64,000 nt of DNA from Tethya wilhelma (Eukaryota > Porifera > Demospongiae > Tethyida > Tethyidae): the NCBI GenBank assembly GCA_964030475.1, contig CAXIPT010000003.1, forward strand, positions 9,948,748 to 10,012,747, written 5' to 3'. Below the pieces are notes generated by a model, which was not told the origin of the DNA, searched no databases, and saw only the letters and a list, made by a program, of their open reading frames with translations. This document shows positions 12,541 to 27,600 of the stretch, one piece after another (the stretch's first letter is position 1; each line of letters opens with the position of its first letter). A program made the translations under genes and the position numbers.

Positions 12541-13397
12541 AATGGAAGGGGATCATATTCAAATCGTGAATCTCTTCCATGGTTTGAAGAAGTGGTCATG
12601 TCAAACTTGAAGGAGAAGTTTGAGAGGATGCTCTTAGCAGTAATTAAGGGGTCTCTCGGGAGAAGTAGCTTTCATTTTTTCATCACTTAACGTCTCTCGG
12701 CTCATTCTGAGTCTCTTTTCAAAGTGTTTCAACACGGATGCTCCTTCTTTTGCTTTGAGGAGAGCGTTTTGTTTTGCTGCAGTGTCTCTGGCTTCGAGTT
12801 CTGCTCTTTCTCTGTCTTCAGGTACTGAAGTCAAGAAAGGGCGTCCACCAAACTGAGCGGTAGTGTGACCTCAAATTCGTCCGATATCTTATACAAAAAC
12901 TTTGAAACGTTTGAGAGGATTGAGCTCGATGCAAACTTTGCTTCGTTGAATTTCCACTCAGACTCGATCCGATAAACCTTCTCCTTCTTTTCAATTTGTT
13001 TCAAAAACTCCTGCTTCAACTCGCTCTGATAAGATTTAGCTTCGACCACCTCCAAAGGTTGTCCTCCAGCTGTTGATGAAGCAGCTTCAGCTGCCGCCTG
13101 ACTGGTCACAAGCTTCGGACCAGCTGGATCAATAAGAGGAAGAACGGTGTGCCCTTCACTTATGGATACACGTCTCCAAGCGGACCCAGGACGGAGGCTA
13201 CTGGCTGTCGTGGGTCATTTCCATCTTCCTCCCCCTCCTCCTCCTCTGGCTACACTCTCAGTGTCCCCTCTGAAGGTGATCTGTGTCTCTCGCTTGTCAC
13301 CAAAGAGGGAATAGTTGTCAAATTTTCTGAGTCGTCGTTGTCGAAAACGTTTGGTACTTTTCTGCTTGAAGAAGTAAGATGACTGAGCTAACATCTG
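12541..13397 (-). pseudogene. Broken copy of the ERICH6-like first coding exon
   Basis: Nearly identical to 3618-4565 of the intact gene, including the acceptor before the start codon. It is disrupted by a deletion equivalent to about 100 bases (intact-gene positions 3917-4016, a frameshift) and by a small insertion near 12645 that creates an early stop. All downstream exons, including the FAM194 domain, are absent. The start region and its promoter are preserved, so it may still be transcribed but cannot give the full protein. Confidence 0.85.
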
Positions 13398-13399
13398 CA

Positions 13400-13920
13400 A
13401 GATACAAAGTATGTGGCATAGCTGTATGTCATGCAGTGCATATTATACTACACACATGATATATTTGTACCAGCAGGGGTCATGCTATCAAATAGCTTAC
13501 CCACACACATCATTATATCAAGTTACATGTGATTGTGCATGTTCTTACTTGCTTGCTGTGAGGTCCAGCTAGGAGGTAGAGAAGTCAGAAGATGCCCTCA
13601 GGTGCTTCACATGAAGCCATAACTTCAATGGTTGTTATGGAAACTCCCGTTGCAGAGCAAATGAGCCACACCCCCTCAACCGCAAAGAAGGGGGGTTCCC
13701 CATACCAGCTTGTTACCCCTATTTAAAGCGCACCAAGAAAGAGAACGGTTCTGTGTCAAGCAGGCCAAGTGAGTCAAATCTTTGCTATCAACTGATCCCA
13801 CTGAATATGATCCGTAGATTTTCGGTTTATATGTGTAAATGTGTTTATATGGCTGGTGGGGGATTGCCAGTGAACAGTGTCTTGACTGCTTATAACCTCT
13901 GTCTAAACTTACAGACTTCG
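13400..13920. promoter_or_regulatory. Divergent promoter region, copy B
   Basis: Lies between the broken ERICH6-like copy and SLC35E3 and is homologous to 4575-5046. Contains the X-box at 13631-13644 and probably the untranslated first exon(s) of SLC35E3. Confidence 0.6.
13631..13644 (+). promoter_or_regulatory. X-box (RFX-type) motif, copy B
   Basis: The same 14-base GTTGTTATGGAAAC as at 4808, in the duplicated divergent promoter. Here the only intact gene it can serve is SLC35E3. Confidence 0.5.
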
Positions 13921-14011
13921 TAAATTGTCAACAGTGAACAGGACGTCAATTCCACCTGTCATTCAATGCATATTACTTTTTTTAGGAATTACTGTAGACT
14001 TTACAATCAGT

Positions 14012-15578
<1,567 letters not shown>

Positions 15579-15942
15579 TATGCAAGTGTTGATCATTAAT
15601 TTTTGTAACCTCATAGTTTGTTTCTGAAGAGTTCACAGTTGATTGTATTCACAACTCAAGGATTCATATCTTAAATCTATTTATATATACTTGGACTAGA
15701 CTTTACATACACTTTGAATGAGTCACATGAAAGTTCATCAAATAACATCTGCAAACTATATCCTCAACATCATGAATACCACAGAACTTTATCCTTTGAA
15801 TGAAAATTTCTCTTTCAGTGTCCCATACTGTATGCACTGATCACAAAAAATTATTTTGAGATCCTTAAGCATGTAGTCAGTTACTTCCTATGTACTTCTT
15901 TAATAGGCTACACTTGTTTATGCTGAGCCAAAGAACACAAGA

Positions 15943-17013
15943 ATGTTGTTTCGGGTGACAACTCTCCTCCTGCTAGCCATGCTAAATCTAGGATCTACTC
16001 AGAGCTGTATTCGTAATGAAGTGGCAGCTGCACTGAGAGATTTGAACAACAGAAGTCCGTCTGAGTTCATTTCTGCTAGCTCTGCTAGTACAGATGATGT
16101 GTCAGCTACGATTACACAAGGATTCACTAACATGTCAAGGGAGTTACAACAGCTTCTCTCTCCCATTGTTGATGAGATTCTCTTCCTCCGTCGCCCAGGA
16201 CGATCACCCTGCCACCCAGCTCATTCCTGTAAACAAATACTGGATGATGATCCAACCAGCCCCTCAGGATATTACTGGCTTCAGAGTTCAACTGAACACC
16301 TCCTGAGAGCTTACTGTGACATGTCAAGAACTTGTGGTGGAATCAGAGGAGGGTGGATGAAAGTGGTGAAGATTGACATGTCCAACACAAGCCACTCTTG
16401 TCCAAGTGGACTCAAGACGCTCACTCAACCAAGACGACTGTGTGCCAAGAACACAAATAGTGCTGGCTGCTCACATGCTACCCTTGATGTCCATGGAGTG
16501 GAATACTCTAAGGTCTGTGGAAAAATAATAGGCTATCAGCAAAAGACACCAGATGCATTCTGGCCTTACTACAATAACCGAGGCTTGACAATTGACCAGA
16601 ATTTTGTGGATGGTATCAGCCTTACTCATGGAAGGCACCCCAGGAAACACATCTGGACATTTGTAGCTGCTTTGCATGAGTATAGCTCTAATAATTTCAA
16701 TGTCTGTCCCTGCACTAATGCTCACAATCCTCAACGAAATAACATTCCAATCCCTCCTTATGTTGGTAATGACTACTTCTGTGACACAGCCAGTTCAGGA
16801 CATTTTGAATTACGTTTCTATCCCTATGACCCTCTCTGGGATGGACAGGGGTGTGGTCTTCTTAACAGCTGCTGCTCCTTCAACAACCCTCCTTGGTTTA
16901 TGAAACCTCTTCCATCACACACCACTGATAACATTGAAGTGAGACTGTGTACTAATGAAGTTATTAGTAATGAAGACATGGTGTTTGAACAGATGGAAAT
17001 TTATGTGCAATAA
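15943..17013 (+). CDS. Secreted fibrinogen-related protein with 'WDGQGC...YVQ' C-terminal domain
   Basis: Single exon, 356 residues. Residues 1-21 are a clear signal peptide (LLLLAMLNLGSTQS). Residues about 95-140 resemble the start of a fibrinogen-related domain: SCKQILDDDP, SGYYWL, YCDM, CGGIRGGWMKV. After GGW it departs from fibrinogen and enters a Cys-rich domain shared with the genes at 36007 and 37882: VCGKIIGYQ, GISLTHG, HIW, CPC, NDYFCD, DPLWDGQGC, CCSFNNPPWF, and a terminal IYVQ. This suggests an extracellular lectin-like or recognition protein, function unknown. Two decayed fragments lie at 11697-12215. Confidence 0.75.
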   Translation: MLFRVTTLLLLAMLNLGSTQSCIRNEVAAALRDLNNRSPSEFISASSASTDDVSATITQGFTNMSRELQQLLSPIVDEILFLRRPGRSPCHPAHSCKQILDDDPTSPSGYYWLQSSTEHLLRAYCDMSRTCGGIRGGWMKVVKIDMSNTSHSCPSGLKTLTQPRRLCAKNTNSAGCSHATLDVHGVEYSKVCGKIIGYQQKTPDAFWPYYNNRGLTIDQNFVDGISLTHGRHPRKHIWTFVAALHEYSSNNFNVCPCTNAHNPQRNNIPIPPYVGNDYFCDTASSGHFELRFYPYDPLWDGQGCGLLNSCCSFNNPPWFMKPLPSHTTDNIEVRLCTNEVISNEDMVFEQMEIYVQ

Positions 17014-17452
17014 ATTTTTTCGTTAAGATATCAGGCAACTTTCTTTTAAAAAAATTCTGTAACAGTTATATATCCACACATTTTGGTTGAGGTATCTTTT
17101 TTCACAACATAATTATAGTGACGAGTACCTAAAATATTGTTTAGTTTTTTGTTTCTGTGCATGCATGGTTACCTTATCATTAAGAACATGCTTGTACACA
17201 TAATAATACTTTTTCAGTACAAAACCTTGCAAAGAATTAAACATGTGCCACATGTAAAATAGTATAAAACACTATGTAGCCAAGAACTGAACTGAACTGG
17301 AAGTAGCTGGTTAAATAAGAATAATATTATATTTGTTTAACTGCTGGTCTACACTGAAGATTATACTATAGCCCAGGAGTGTACGTGAATATAATGTATA
17401 CTTGTTATGATGAACCAATATGTCTATACTATAGAGTACGAGCAGGTTGAAT
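17014..17452. other. Convergent spacer
   Basis: Contains the 3' ends of the secreted gene (+) and of LKR (-). AT-rich. No further feature is seen. Confidence 0.5.
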
Positions 17453-18426
17453 TCATGCGTGTGTTGACTGGTTCTTTCTTCTCAACCCACTGATGTATTC
17501 GTAGTTGTCAGTAAGTCTCCCATTGAAGGTAATGAGAGCCTAAACAAAGAGAGACAATATCTGAATCCATGCAATGACAAAAGAACATGCAGGATATAAA
17601 ATGCATGAGATTCTTGTGAAATGCATAATAGTGGAAAGAATAAACTATGGTTATGGTAGAATCTATGTGGTATAATCTTGTAATACTGTAGATCTTCTAA
17701 AAATTTGGTGCAAAAAAAAAATAGATAATTTATATTTGAGCTTTGCCAAATTTTTAGAGATTATTTTGCGTGCAAATGCTGTGTGCGCATGCTCAATTGC
17801 ATTATGCATGACAACCTTTGCCGAAAATTAGGGGTAAATTTGATAAAGGATGCCGAATAATAAGAGGTGCCAAATTTTAGAAGATCTACGGTACATTCAC
17901 TATAGCATAGCTCTTGTTCTCAAATCACAATCAATGAGTTTTATTGGTGCATACTGTACAAACATACACACGAGGGTGATGCAACACAGTCCAGTGATAT
18001 AATAAATGTTACCAAGGTCATACCTAACACATGCAATTACATAACCATGCAGCTCCCTTCCTTTTCATGAAGTTAAGAGTTTGGGGACGAAGTTACTCTA
18101 AGTACTGTGCTAGATTTGAAGCCATGGAATAACTTACATCTTTTATTGACTTGCCCACATCATGACACTCATTGAGAGACCCTTTACCTCTTAGATTGAG
18201 CTGCATAGAGGGGGGAAAAACAAACACACAAGAAACAAAAAAACAATTACATGCAAATACCATGCATGTATTAATAACAGGTATAAGTATTCATGCTTGC
18301 TAAATTTAATAACGTACACAGTCATTCACGTGAGGTAGAAGCCTTGAGCCAAAGAAGTCTGTGGCTTCTCGGGGGAGTTGAGCTGGAAGATTGTCAATGG
18401 ACATCAGGACAACTCCATTACCAGAT

Positions 18427-18509
<83 letters not shown>

Positions 18510-21500
18510 NCGGCCACATCATGTGAATGCATATGTAGATATAGATAGAATATAAAATCGTGATTGTTATCTTTACATATAACAATGTCATGTGTGTTGG
18601 TATAGCTGTGCGCCAGTTGAGAGTATATGCTAATGTAATGAAAGGTGATGTTCTTCATTCATGCAGTTACTGAAACAACCAGTGATTGCTACCAACAAGT
18701 CTTGCATAACTGAAAGTATCAACTTAATATTCATTAAATTGTTTGAATATAATAACTTCAAATTTCTCCATACTTTAAGTGCTGTTGTTGAAACGTACAT
18801 GACACAGAAACGGATTCAATCAAGTTGGAATGCAATTAGTGTATTAATAACTACAGGTGTAAATGAGTAAATAGCCAATAACAACACATGTAACTAGTCA
18901 CTATGGTTACAGTTCTGCAAGCTAGGATTACACTACATCTCAATTTGAAAATGAATGCTAACGCTACTATTATAATGTCTAACATAAATAGGCAAGTCTC
19001 AAATCTCAACCCTTTCAAAGTAATCCACGGAAGAAAGTGAATACAACCACCAAACCAAACACTAAGGATAGCATTGACATTTTGAGTGTAAACCCTTTGC
19101 AAACGGCTGGATCACATGTTGTTTCCTCTGGCTCACTTGAGGTGCTAGGCTGTTCGGTCTGTGCAGTGGGCTCAACTGTGGTTGGTACGACTTCATTTGT
19201 CCCTTCGCTGCACTCTGATGGGTCACACAGAGTGGCCTCAAGCACAAATGCACTATTTTCTGTCTCTGATGTCACTGACATGTAAACCATACTCGAGTCT
19301 GGAGTCTGTCGCTTCCTTCTCACATTGTTGGAAGATTCGGTGGTTGGTGAAATGACGATCACTTTGTTGGTGGTAGAGTAAGTGAAACCGAAATCGTTGT
19401 CAAATTCGGAAGGATGTGGATTATCACGAGAAGCAAACATCAGAGTGCTTCCACTCACGTCGTTCACCTCTATCATAAGATTGTCTCCCAGGCTCACGAC
19501 AAAGCTGAAATACTGATAGGCACCCTTTTGTACACTAGATGTTATTGTCATGTTAAGATTTAATGGTCGAGATTCGTAACAAGATGCTGCTGTTAGAGTT
19601 CCAGCAAAGTCGGCTAAATTTTGAAATGAATCGAGTGTGTAGATATGTGATTCAGAAGATGCCACATCACTCAACTGCTGTGCATCATAATTCCCCACAC
19701 CTACAGCATAGATAACAATGCTTTCATTGCGAATAGTTTCAGCTGGTATTGCAACAGAGTCTGATGACTGTCCATCTGTCAATACAATCAAAATGCGTGG
19801 TATCCCTTGATCTTCTGGTCTTAATCCTCGTGATTCATTGAACTGGTCAGTTAAGATCTGAGTTAGTGCTGCGCCTAAGTTGGTACCACCTGAAAGTTTG
19901 CTTACACCACTGACAGCAGGTAAGTATTCATCTTTAGAGTCAAAGGTTGAGAGAAAGAATGCAGACCTGTATCCAGAACTAAAAAGGGAAAGTCCAAAAT
20001 TGGTACCATTATCTCCGCCAACATTTTCATCTGGAAAAATACTAATAATTTCTTCTATAAAATCCAAGCTCAACAAAAAGTCAGAAGGACTGATGCTGCC
20101 AGATTCATCAAGCAAGAACACAGCATCAATTGATCGAGTACAATTGACAGCAGCTGCCTCAATAATGTCTGCTTCATAGTTTCTTCTCCTTGGAAAATCA
20201 TCCTCACTTGCAAGATTCCTAAGTTCCTTGATCGCTTCTTCCCAGTTGTTGCTGATAACATGACCCCAGAAGATTGGAACTCTTGACTCATTGCCGTATT
20301 GAAACAAGACAGAAACTATTGCTGTACGAATACCTCGAGGCAGAGAGGCAAATGGTAAAGCCTCACTATCCCTTTGTGCATCATACTGCATTGCAACATT
20401 GGTGATTGTGTCATTCAGTACAGCCATTGAGAGAGAGGTTACTTCAGCATTGGTCAACGTTAGAGGTAATTCTATAGCAGCACATGCTGCATTGTTCCTT
20501 TGCAAACCAAAGTACGGCACCAACTCATCCAATGTGGAATTTTCAACTCCAAGCACTGAAAGGGAACTACGATCCTTTGTTGCTAAATCAACTCCAATTC
20601 CAATTGTCACTCCACTATTTCCAACAACAGCACCTGTTTTCTCGATGATTGGGACATAGCCACATTCAGAAAAGCCTTCCATACACTTGATGAAGTCCAC
20701 ATCTATCAATGGTTCAGCTACGGATCGTCCAGCAAACACTCCAGCCTTCCACGAACGAGGACAGTCAGATGGGGTGCTAACATTGCAGTCAAAAGGCACA
20801 TGGGTACGTCCAAGAATGTTTGCATACATTACTGGTTCGTAGGGTGTGTTGCAAACATACTGATTTGAATTCTGAGCTGCACATAGTGCAACTAAGAGAT
20901 GAAACAGAACAAGAAAGGCGAAAATTTGGCTTTGCATGACCAATGTACTTCACTAAAACTAGAGCTGTTTCTAATCAAACATTGCATGCACAGTTCCAAC
21001 TTTTATAAAGATCTAAACTATGATAACTGCATACTATTAAATTTTACAACCAAAGTGTAGAGTCCTAGTGGCATAGCTGTTACAGTCACTTATCAACAAC
21101 CTTTTTAGACATGAAAGGAACACAATATTGTAAATTGGAAAATTTTCACGTTAAAATACTTTAATGTGCTTCAATACCAGTGAAAGCTATATAGTAGTTG
21201 AAGAGGTAGGCATATCTTTACATCATGCAGTGGGAAATATACCATGCATGCATGCAGTGGTCTATTACTTGAAATTGTAGAATCATTACTATCACACATG
21301 ACATGCATGACATGCATATAGATAATATTTTTTAAGTTGGAATTTAGCAACTTACATATATTAAATATCATACACAACAATATGTACAGTTACAGTTCTG
21401 CAAGTTACAGGATTGAGAGTCTTAAAATCATATAATGCTATAAGCACAATACAATTATAATTATAGTGGTATTTCTCAAATCTCAATGCAGCACTCCTTG

Positions 21501-24500
21501 AAATATAACAACCAAACCAAGCACTAAGGGTAGCATTGACATTTTGAATGTAAAACCTTTGCAAATGGCCGGATCACACATTGCTTCCTCTAGCTCACTC
21601 ATCTGTGTTGTAGGCTCAACTGTGGTTGGTATGACTTCATTTGTCCCTTCGCTACATACTGATGGATCACACACAGTTGCCTTGAGCACAAATGTTGCAG
21701 TTACTGTCACTGCTTTCACACAGATGTAAATAATAAACGATTCTGGACTAGCTGGTGTTGTCTGCTGTTTCAATTCCATACTATCAGAAGGTTCAATGAT
21801 CGGTGAAATGATGATTGTCTTTTTGCTGATAGAGTATGTGAAACCGAAAACATTGTCAAATTCAAAAGGATGTGGATTATCACGAGAAGCAAAAATTAGG
21901 GTGCTTCCACTTGTATCATTGACCTCAATCTTCAGATTCTTACCCTCAATCACGCTAAAGCTGTAATACTGATAGGCATCCTTTTGCACACTAGCTGTGA
22001 TTAATGAGTCAACATTCACTGGACGAGATTCATGGCAGGATGCTGCTGTTAGAGTTCCAGCAAAGTCGGCTAAATTTTGAAACGAAGTGAGTGTGTAGAT
22101 GTGTGATTCAGAAGATGCCATGGCTCTCAACTGGTCTCCATTATAACTCCCCACACCTATAGCGTAGATAACAATGTTCTGACTGCGAATAACTTCAGCT
22201 GGTAGTACAACAGAGTCATGTGACTCTCCATCTGTCAATACAATCAAAATGCGTGGTATTCCTTGATCCTCTGGTCTTAATCCTCGTGATTCATTAAACT
22301 GGTCGGCCAAGATCTGAGTAAGTGCTGTGCCCAAGTTGGTAGTACCTAAATCTTTATCTACACCACTGACAGCAGATAAGTATTCATCTTTAGAGTCAAA
22401 GGTTGAGAGATAAAATACAGACCTGTATCCAGAACTAAAAAGTGATAGTCCAAAATTGGTACCACTATCCCCACCAACGTTTTCATTTGGAAAAGTATTG
22501 ATAATGCCTTCTATAAAATCCAAGCTCAATGAAAAGTCACTGAAACTGATGCTGCCAGATTCATCAAGCAGGAACACAGCATCTATTGATCGCCTACAGT
22601 CAGCTACAGCTGCCTCAAGAATGTCTGCTTCGTAGTTTCTTCTTCTCGGAAAATTGTCTCCAAAATCCCTAAGTTCCTCGATCGCTTCTTCCCAGTTGTT
22701 GCTGATGACATGACCCCAGAACATCGGAACTCTTGACTCACTACCATATTGAAACAAAACAGAAGCTATTGCCGTGCGAATACCTCGGGGAAGGGAGGCA
22801 AAAGGTAAAGCATCTCTGTCTCTCTGAGCATCATACTGTATTTCAACATTGGTGACTATCTCATTCTTTACAGCCATCGAGAGAGAGATAGCTTCAGCAC
22901 TGGTCAATGTTAGAGGTAATTCTATTGCAGCACAAGCTGCATCGTTCCTTTGCAAACCAAAGTATGGCTCCAACTTGTCCAATGTGGAATTTTCAACTCC
23001 AAGTGCTGAAAGGGAACTGTGATCCCTTGTTCCTAAATCAACTCCAATTCCAATTGTCACCCCACTGTTTCCGAGAACTTCACCAGTATTCTCGATGATT
23101 GGGACATAGCCACATTCAGAAAAGCCTTCCATACACTTGATGAAGTCCAGATCTATCAATGGTTCAGCTGCAGATTGTCCAGCAAACACTCCAGCCTTCC
23201 ACGAACGAGGACAGTCAGATGGGATACTAACATTGCAGTCAAAAGGCACATGGGTATGTCCAAGACTGTTTGCACACATTACTGGTTCATAGGGTGTTTC
23301 GCAAACATGTTGATTTGAATTCTGAGCTGCACATAGTGCAACTAAGAGTTGAAAAAGGAGAAAAACACAAATTTGGGTTTGCATGACCAAAGCACTTCAC
23401 TAAAACCAGAATGTTTTCAATGGCTGTTGTAACTTCTACTTATAGTTACTCCCTTGTTTCTAACTTTTATCAGCATGAATGTGGCCTTGAAAACCAAATG
23501 TGATTGGTCAGTTAGCCACAGCAACTATGTACAGTATAACCTACATGTATACAATCATTTGTGACGTAACCCATGCACCGGTGGAGATGGAATATAACAA
23601 CAAATTTACATGTAACTCTCATATTACTGGAACCCCCTAGTAATATAGATCAATATCGGCAGTTACGTTCTGGCTACCATCACTGTAAGGGTTCAAATGC
23701 TTGGCAGTGCTAAATGAATGGGGGGAGTCTATACATACAGTATATGAGAGATTGTAGGACCAATGTCATAACAAATGAAGTGGTCAATATGTCAGTGCGA
23801 GGAATTTAGACATTGTAGCCACAGGAATATGGATGCACATGCATATTAGGTGAAATGTGATACGACAACCTTTACTTACAAGATGATGGCCAGCTCCTTT
23901 TATTACATCAGTATAACATAAAATTATATATTACATGACTAGTGTTTCATAAGCAATCTGATTGGTCAGTAGCTGGGTAATATTCTCCTGTATTACACGG
24001 ATGGTTATTGCATACTTTTTTCAGGCCATGCTCAGCTAACTGTGCTATACTGTAGTCAATTTGCACGCGAATTTTAACCAATCAACAAAACTGTCGCTAA
24101 CATATAAAAGAAGCTGCATAGAAACGATCAACGGCACAGTTTTTTGTGAACACTTTGGTAAGTGGGGAGCTGTGCTAGTCAGGTTAACTTTTTGGCAAAG
24201 AAACTTTCGAACGCAAAAACTTCAACGCTCGAAATTCTACCTAAATCTAAGCAACGCACTGCCCAGTATTTTTGAGTGCTTGCAGACGACTGGTAGCTAT
24301 GAAATCCACAGTGACGACTTAAAACTTGCCACTTGAGCTTATGTTTGTATCCATTTACAATTAATGTGCAGGAGCAAGGAAGGCTTGAATTATGGGGCTA
24401 CTCCAGTACCATGGCACATATTGTAACTTAACTTACTCATTGTGGACACTGTTGGTGTGGGCATTGTACATGGTGAAAGGACTGTCTATGGTAGTGACCC

Positions 24501-24546
24501 AATCTGACTGCATGAACTGCAGAGAACCCTAAGTGGCGGAAGGAGG

Positions 24547-24611
<65 letters not shown>

Positions 24612-27600
24612 AGTCATTATTTTTGTGATTAAGATTAAACAAATTATTCACAAGCTAGCAATATGCATTACATTAAAATCACATGAGATGTCAGCTATAG
24701 CCAGCATTCTCTGAGGCAATGGCGGCACTCCGATGTACTTTATACTCTCTTTGTCGTACTCCTTAGGATGAAGTGACTTGCTCTGGTCGATGGTGAGAAG
24801 TCGAGGGGTCCCTGGAGCCCAGAACACACCGTTAATGAGGCAGGTGGTATAGGGAGCAATCTGCATGTGTGAGGAGTGGGAGGTGATGTAGATCGATAGA
24901 TGCATGTATGAATGGTTCAACCTTATGCCCCCATCAAAAGTGAGATTTTGTGATTTTGTATAGTTTGGTTCAGCAGCAATCATCTGACAAAATTTTATAC
25001 TGCACTAATTAAAGTAGCTGTACCAATATCTACTGTACAAGTGTACATGCAGTTCAATTTTTCACAATTACATCATTCATGAACTTTGAACGTAATCTCT
25101 AAATATCTGAAATACGGGAAGTGTGTATAACCATTCACACATATGTTTGTTTATCTGTTGACACACATGTCTCACATGAGTGGCATATCTGGAGCTTCAA
25201 GAAAGTACTGTAGAGCTTAAAACAGCATGTAAATTATTATGTGTAAATTAATATTTAACCCTTCATGAAACCTGGATACCATAATTTATCTCTCACCATA
25301 TCGGGAAACTTTGCCTCATATTCATGAGGATTCGCAGCATAGTCCTCGTCACTGTAGGCCCCACCATCCTTTCTCACCAGATGGTCTCCCTTGTCGACGA
25401 CCGTGGCATAGACCTTCCTCATGTCCCCAGTTTCCACCACGTCCTTCAGACTGCTGGGAGAGACGTACTCATGAGGCAGCTCCTTGAACACTTCTTGAGC
25501 ACCCTAGTGAGAAAAAGATAATACACAGATAAACTTAGCTTCAGAATAGACCACACCATGCAAGAATGCCTATACTTTAACAATGTGGCCAAATCTTAGA
25601 TCATTAACTATTCATTCTTACTCAATAGATATCACAAGAGAACATAGATAAGGAAATTTTCGCTGATAAAATATTTTCTTGTTTGTTTTGATGTTCGTCA
25701 TTTCAACCAATTCAGTAAAGATCACCATACACTTTAAATTTTCGCCACTTGTGTCAGTGGTGAAGATTTCCGATCTACAATACATTCCAACACTCTACCT
25801 GAGATACATTCCCGGCTCCTGTGAATGTGAACACGAGAGGTCCCAGTGATTCCGGTATCAGACCATACTGGATCTCCTTACCCAGAGAGGCAATGGCCGC
25901 CTTCGCTGAGCTACTAGAGGGATAGTTGTGAGCCAAACCAACATGCTATATAGAATGAACAAGAAATGGAAAGAGAAAAGAAAAGATTTATCTTAAGAAC
26001 ACGTGCAGAGGAAGTGCAACACGATTTCTCCTTTTCCTGAGCTGGCAATCAGGTGCATGTGATCAGCCCTCATTGTACAAGTATCGTGGTCACATGATTG
26101 GAATGCAATTAACAGACTTGCCAGCTCAGCAAAAGCGCACTCGTGTCGTATATCCTCTATTCCCATGCACACTTCCGAATTTTACAGTCCAATACCATAA
26201 TACATGTTTTTTTAAAAAGACCACTGCTATTGTGTATGTTCCATTCGCTCACCACAGACAATAGAGGCTAGGTATAATTATGTTTAGATAATCTATGCAC
26301 TCACTCACTTACTGAGAAGGAAGGAGCCATTTTTATACAAAATTTCTCACCATGAATGGAGTGTGGTGCCCAAGAGCTAACAGTCTCAGTCCCAATCCGT
26401 GTAGCATATTGATCATTCCAGTCACCCCAGCATGCTTCCCAAACGCCACTAGTCTGTGGCCACTATCGTTGAGAATACGTTCATAGTCCACCAAACGAAT
26501 ACCCTGAAACAATGAAGAGAGCCAAGTTTAATTCGTCTCATAAATATCAGTGATTATTTCATACATGATGATTGTACGAAGTAAATAGGGTACTGAATGG
26601 GTATATAATACATTAGTGTTCATGCAGGTTCAGATGTTTGGTATAGGGATTGTGGTAAGATTGTCAATATAATAATACCTTCTCCAAGATGGCATCCAAC
26701 AGTGGCATGTTTTCAGCCTGTGCTTTGATGGTGTGAGAGAAGATGACATAGGTCTTGTCAGGCAGGAGGTTCTCCACTGGGACTTGCTTTACACCTGAGC
26801 ATTTTTGGCATGTTGAGTTTATTACAGTCATATTGACATTGAAGCGCATTAGAGCTTAGGCCATTTACACACAATTTGAACTAGTGGTTCAAAGGACTAT
26901 ATATAGTTGCACTGATTAGAGCTGAAACAATTGATGGAGGGAAGTGTGTAAATTTTCTTGTGGTCTAGTCAAACAACTCCAGGACCACAATAGCAAACCC
27001 TATTATTGTTTGGATTAACCAAACACAAACCACTGGATGGGCAATAAAAGGCTTCGTGGTGAACTTTCTGAAAACAGAATACTAGCTTGCTGTGTGATCC
27101 ATGCCAAAAAATGGAACACATTTCTAACTGTGTTAATTACAACATTCCAGATGAGTAACAAATCTTTAAACCTGCATTCCTATCACTCAAAACAAGACAC
27201 CCTTCACCTTCTACTGTATGCTTTCAAGCCTCCACAGCTACTACATTTAGTATCTTTTCTAGCTCTTCTACATTGATCTTGTCTGTGTCATGTAGCTCTG
27301 GGAAGCACCTCACAAACGTTATTCATGTAACCTCTGTATGACCCTTTCTTTGTTGTTCAATTCAATACAGAACATGCAATGATGTACTTACCTAGGATGG
27401 TATCAGCCTCAGAGAGGTCATCAGTGATGATAGCACCAGCTGCTTCATACTCATGAACAGAGTAGGCCCTTCGAGAGGATGGCTGCACCAACACCTGCAC
27501 GCGTATAATATGAAGACATACACACCTTGATTCCTGTCCCCCAACTAGGATGGTATCAGAAAACAACTAGTACAAGGTACAAAAGGGGTACATAATTTTG

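Noticed and set aside
19880..20179. Open frame antisense to the muramidase-VWA gene
   Set aside because: Shadow of the real minus-strand frame; no start context or motif.
24061..24336. 91-codon open frame in the LKR intron
   Set aside because: Starts from a TTG, shows no motif or conserved cysteines and no splice-compatible neighbours.
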